Source: a virus. Taken from it: DNA of 21,713 nucleotides. The notes beneath the pieces were generated by a model. It saw nothing but the letters and a program-made list of their open reading frames with translations. It was not told the origin of the DNA and ran no database searches. The DNA lies in the IMG/VR virus record IMGVR_UViG_3300025085_000226, positions 1 through 21,713 of that record. One strand, written 5' to 3'. The position numbers were made by a program, and so were the translations under genes. Positions 20,201-21,713 of the stretch are shown here, one piece after another. The first letter of the stretch is position 1, and each line of letters starts with the position of its first letter.

Positions 20201-21713
20201 CTTGGGACTCACCTTCACTTAAAGAACCTTCATCAAAAGAGTTGGAGGAATTATCGAATGTAAGAGATCCATCATCGAATGTGTTGGAAGACGCTAATGC
20301 ATAATCTCTAGAAGCAATGTGTGAAGCATCATCAGTAGATGCTCTTAGTTTATCTGCAGTAAGTGTGCCATCTGGTGCAACGGCAGTATTAGCAGCAAAT
20401 GTTGTTCGAGTCTGAGTCCAATTGACTTGGAATGCTTCAGGATTAGTATATAGATTTGTGGTTGAGAATTCACCCTCAATTGGCGAAGTAATTAGTCTAG
20501 CATCCGCAAATGTCTGGATATTACCAACATTAGTGTAATAATCAAACTCACTACCAACTCCACTGACGTTGATGTCAGCAACAGTTCCGCTAATACTACC
20601 AGTTAAAGAATCGCCATCAGCAAATAGCGTACCTGTAACACTTCCAATAAAGATTACGGATTCAACATCTTCCAAGACAGTTGCAGTTCCGCCACCGCTA
20701 GAAGTGACAGTTTCTCCTTTATTAAATCTTGCAGTATCAAGAACAACGTTAACGTTTGTAATTGTTGCTGCACTGTCAGGACTACCACCACTGATTGTAA
20801 CGGTTGGAGGAGTTGCAGGAACATAACCTCTACCACGTTCGGTAATGATGATATTTTCAACTACTCTCAAAGTGCTAAATGTTGCTGTAGGATCCGTAGT
20901 TGTTCCAGAATCAGAAGGAGCATTCTCGAAACTAAGAGTTACTACACCTTCAAATTGCTTACTATTGCTTACTAAACCAAGTCTAGTAACAGCATAGTGG
21001 TCATATAAGAATCCATCAGTATAAGTTGGTTGGATGATTCTAAATCTAGTTGCCTCGGTTTTTGCTCCAACAGGAACTGAAACCGTGACGGGAGTAATTT
21101 CAGAGAAGTTAGTGTAGTTCTGTGCTCCACCATTAGAACCGCCATAAATTAAAGTTGCTGCATTAGTCCAAGTGCCGCCCTGGTCAGTGGAATATTGGAA
21201 CTTCAAGTCCTCATTATCACCAGGTGCAGCAGCACCATTAGAACCAGTACCAGCAATGACATATACTCTGATAGTGTCTAAGTTTTCGGTATTGGTATCA
21301 GATACGGTTGCTTCACGAGTACCACTTGCAGCACCAAATTTAATGTGTCTGACGCCAGTCTTAAACCCACCAACAGTACCAATAGCAGAACCACTATCGG
21401 TAACTTCAGTACCACTACCAAATCCAATGAAATCGTCGGCATCGAATACTCGACCATCATAAGTTAGAGAATTAACAGTACCTCCAGAAAGAGTTGCCGT
21501 AATGCCATCATTCGATACATTAGAACCAGACATAATAACAACTGGAGGCATATCAAATCCAGAACCAGCACTATCAATAGTGATAGTATCAATTAAACCA
21601 GATGCTTCTAATACTGCTGTTGCTGTTGCTGTAATTCCACCAGATACAGGTGCAGGAATTGTAATCGTAGGAGTGGTTCTATAACCAGCACCAGAAGTAA
21701 ACTGAAGTTCACT
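17289..21713 (-). CDS. Giant mosaic virion structural protein (5' end outside window)
   Basis: The frame stays open to the right edge, giving at least 1474 residues (numbered here from the edge). The first in-window ATG at 21551 is not the start: the 54 codons before it continue the same fold (GAGYRTTPTITIP, DSAGSGFDMPPVVIM). Contents in order: GxGY modules (1-60); a reelin-like beta sandwich (about 98-248; FQYSTDQGGTWTNAATL); GxGY and SGA modules (282-383); a carbohydrate-binding-like domain (about 415-718; NLYTNPEAFQVNWTQ, APDGTLTADKL, GNGWFRVYSTIEF, GIYLWGSKLNKGQFDAYTSV) interrupted at about 577-651 by a GxGY-type insert; SGA-like modules; and two tandem copies of an 'LIFVNGILQPPG...IQFAEPP..GSTF' tail module (about 1172-1240 and 1257-1327). 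It ends with another GxGY module. By position upstream of gp8 it could be a baseplate-peripheral protein or gp7-like wedge component; I cannot decide. No catalytic motif is seen. Confidence 0.8.
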   Translation of the reverse strand, partial: SELQFTSGAGYRTTPTITIPAPVSGGITATATAVLEASGLIDTITIDSAGSGFDMPPVVIMSGSNVSNDGITATLSGGTVNSLTYDGRVFDADDFIGFGSGTEVTDSGSAIGTVGGFKTGVRHIKFGAASGTREATVSDTNTENLDTIRVYVIAGTGSNGAAAPGDNEDLKFQYSTDQGGTWTNAATLIYGGSNGGAQNYTNFSEITPVTVSVPVGAKTEATRFRIIQPTYTDGFLYDHYAVTRLGLVSNSKQFEGVVTLSFENAPSDSGTTTDPTATFSTLRVVENIIITERGRGYVPATPPTVTISGGSPDSAATITNVNVVLDTARFNKGETVTSSGGGTATVLEDVESVIFIGSVTGTLFADGDSLTGSISGTVADINVSGVGSEFDYYTNVGNIQTFADARLITSPIEGEFSTTNLYTNPEAFQVNWTQTRTTFAANTAVAPDGTLTADKLRASTDDASHIASRDYALASSNTFDDGSLTFDNSSNSFDEGSLSEGESQVYTISTFVKKGEYENVRFDVRLDSGTPGVQRLFFDVDLNNGDTGSIFQPQGGLIVKNRELLTVKEIVVNTRSAMTGTYTGVTGSSTGGLGGVFDIVIDHENAPNTAVVTVTDGGSAWIVDSEILIDGVSIGGVSGQDNLRFNVATTEPAGVGVIPYGNGWFRVYSTIEFSFGFSSIRNRILMRGPNNVPTFAGNGSDGIYLWGSKLNKGQFDAYTSVGGEVFYSNSEYNAKRYTLEVLESYLESALDGTLTSPAPQSTFLAFDNATWRAGYDTDPFLRIARENIDFYRQQLDNATYYVGVTQNSGIVVPSKEYGITYVPPGISGGLGRADFFYGLYSDTNAEIKRINVNEAKIAKVYKRFRIDGDITDGPFTMGEVVQKQGDVSITGTVYQFHEDENYKYLDVEVTAGTWQISDIIEGQENTTTATLSSIEDRLHVIKLVGDFTEDIPFLGYTSGQTAQPTTFLKSEAAVLDNSGGRLTVDTETLVGTFDKTAVVYGGTTDLYIEVQSYQGLDVTIGDRIISGGYVRFGVNSAADFTVGNYVYKYVGGKDASKRAIITGVDTDNNYVYVAPIDGDFSITEQIADFGTGGGGVNYEALATISTKITVEGGASARINNISAVGINKRLFLNEIVGAWTENDYVVAADNYKSVILDLVTSNARVKRASRGFDGVQTTFNLTINNGTSYLPDPAGHMLIFVNGILQPPGAGNAYNAFSDKIQFAEPPDIGSTFTGFYVGKLRQLDNIGFEFDSLRQSFNLKRDEVFYSLTLTEGVRSSTIRPENNIIVSLNGVIQEPGVGFSIVGSRIIFSEIPRVGSTFVAFSYVGSEADVDASEVVPPIEPGDLLSIEGETENREVAVIESSNSLITFDYLGSVFGQNAEATAVLTNGFIETVSITAPGSGYTSRPIVRVDSISGFNAQIRAIVGIANVEVNSTGSNYKNPNVLVESEVPDDWTAPNLADYGEEIIDPEVLP

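Noticed and set aside
17289-21551. Starting the right-hand gene at the ATG at 21551
   Set aside because: The 54 codons upstream to the window edge are open in the same frame and encode the same GxGY module type, so the true start lies outside the window.

Overview
The window is a stretch of late structural genes from a T4-like contractile-tailed phage, most like the marine cyanophages (Kyanoviridae-type). The sequence is A+T-rich. All eight genes lie on the minus strand, so transcription runs from high to low coordinates. Three things support the assignment: a recognisable T4 gp8 baseplate wedge protein, three copies of the T4-type late promoter core NATAAATA on the minus strand, and a tail-fibre protein whose N-terminus and body read like those of marine cyanophage fibres. 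No host-metabolism genes, tRNAs, CRISPR arrays or insertion sequences were seen. There is no gene-free stretch longer than about 75 bases.

Layout in transcription order. (1) A giant mosaic structural protein, open at the right edge of the window (17289-21713); its true start lies outside. (2) A late promoter at 17279-17286, then a 408-residue protein with a gp9/gp10-type baseplate N-terminus and a cupredoxin-like C-terminal domain (16035-17261). (3) A 1544-residue mosaic protein with a split YHYH-type domain and two more cupredoxin-like modules, one of them without ligands (11392-16026). (4) A second late promoter at 11389-11396, overlapping the previous stop codon, then gp8 (9826-11358). (5) A 2664-residue DUF4815-type structural protein, joined to gp8 by a TAATG stop/start overlap (1832-9826). 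(6) Two 75-residue coiled-coil proteins, the first again coupled by TAATG (1605-1832 and 1374-1601). (7) A strong intrinsic terminator at 1343-1370, a third late promoter at 1332-1339, and a tail-fibre gene running off the left edge (1-1299).

Together these genes would build the outer baseplate and the host-contact parts of the virion. The most striking property is modularity. At least three small repeat types recur across the large proteins: a GxGY/PP beta module, a 'GE.v.G..SGA.a.V' module and an 'I..eEI..Y....RG' module. The first two are even inserted into the conserved gp8. Lectin-like beta-sandwich domains are themselves split by such modules. Two domains carry a complete His...Cys-x2-His-x2-Met set, the ligand pattern and spacing of a type 1 blue-copper site of amicyanin type. 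A possible metal-binding virion component is the main candidate for an undescribed system here. Family assignments come from pattern recognition and memory, not from database searches.
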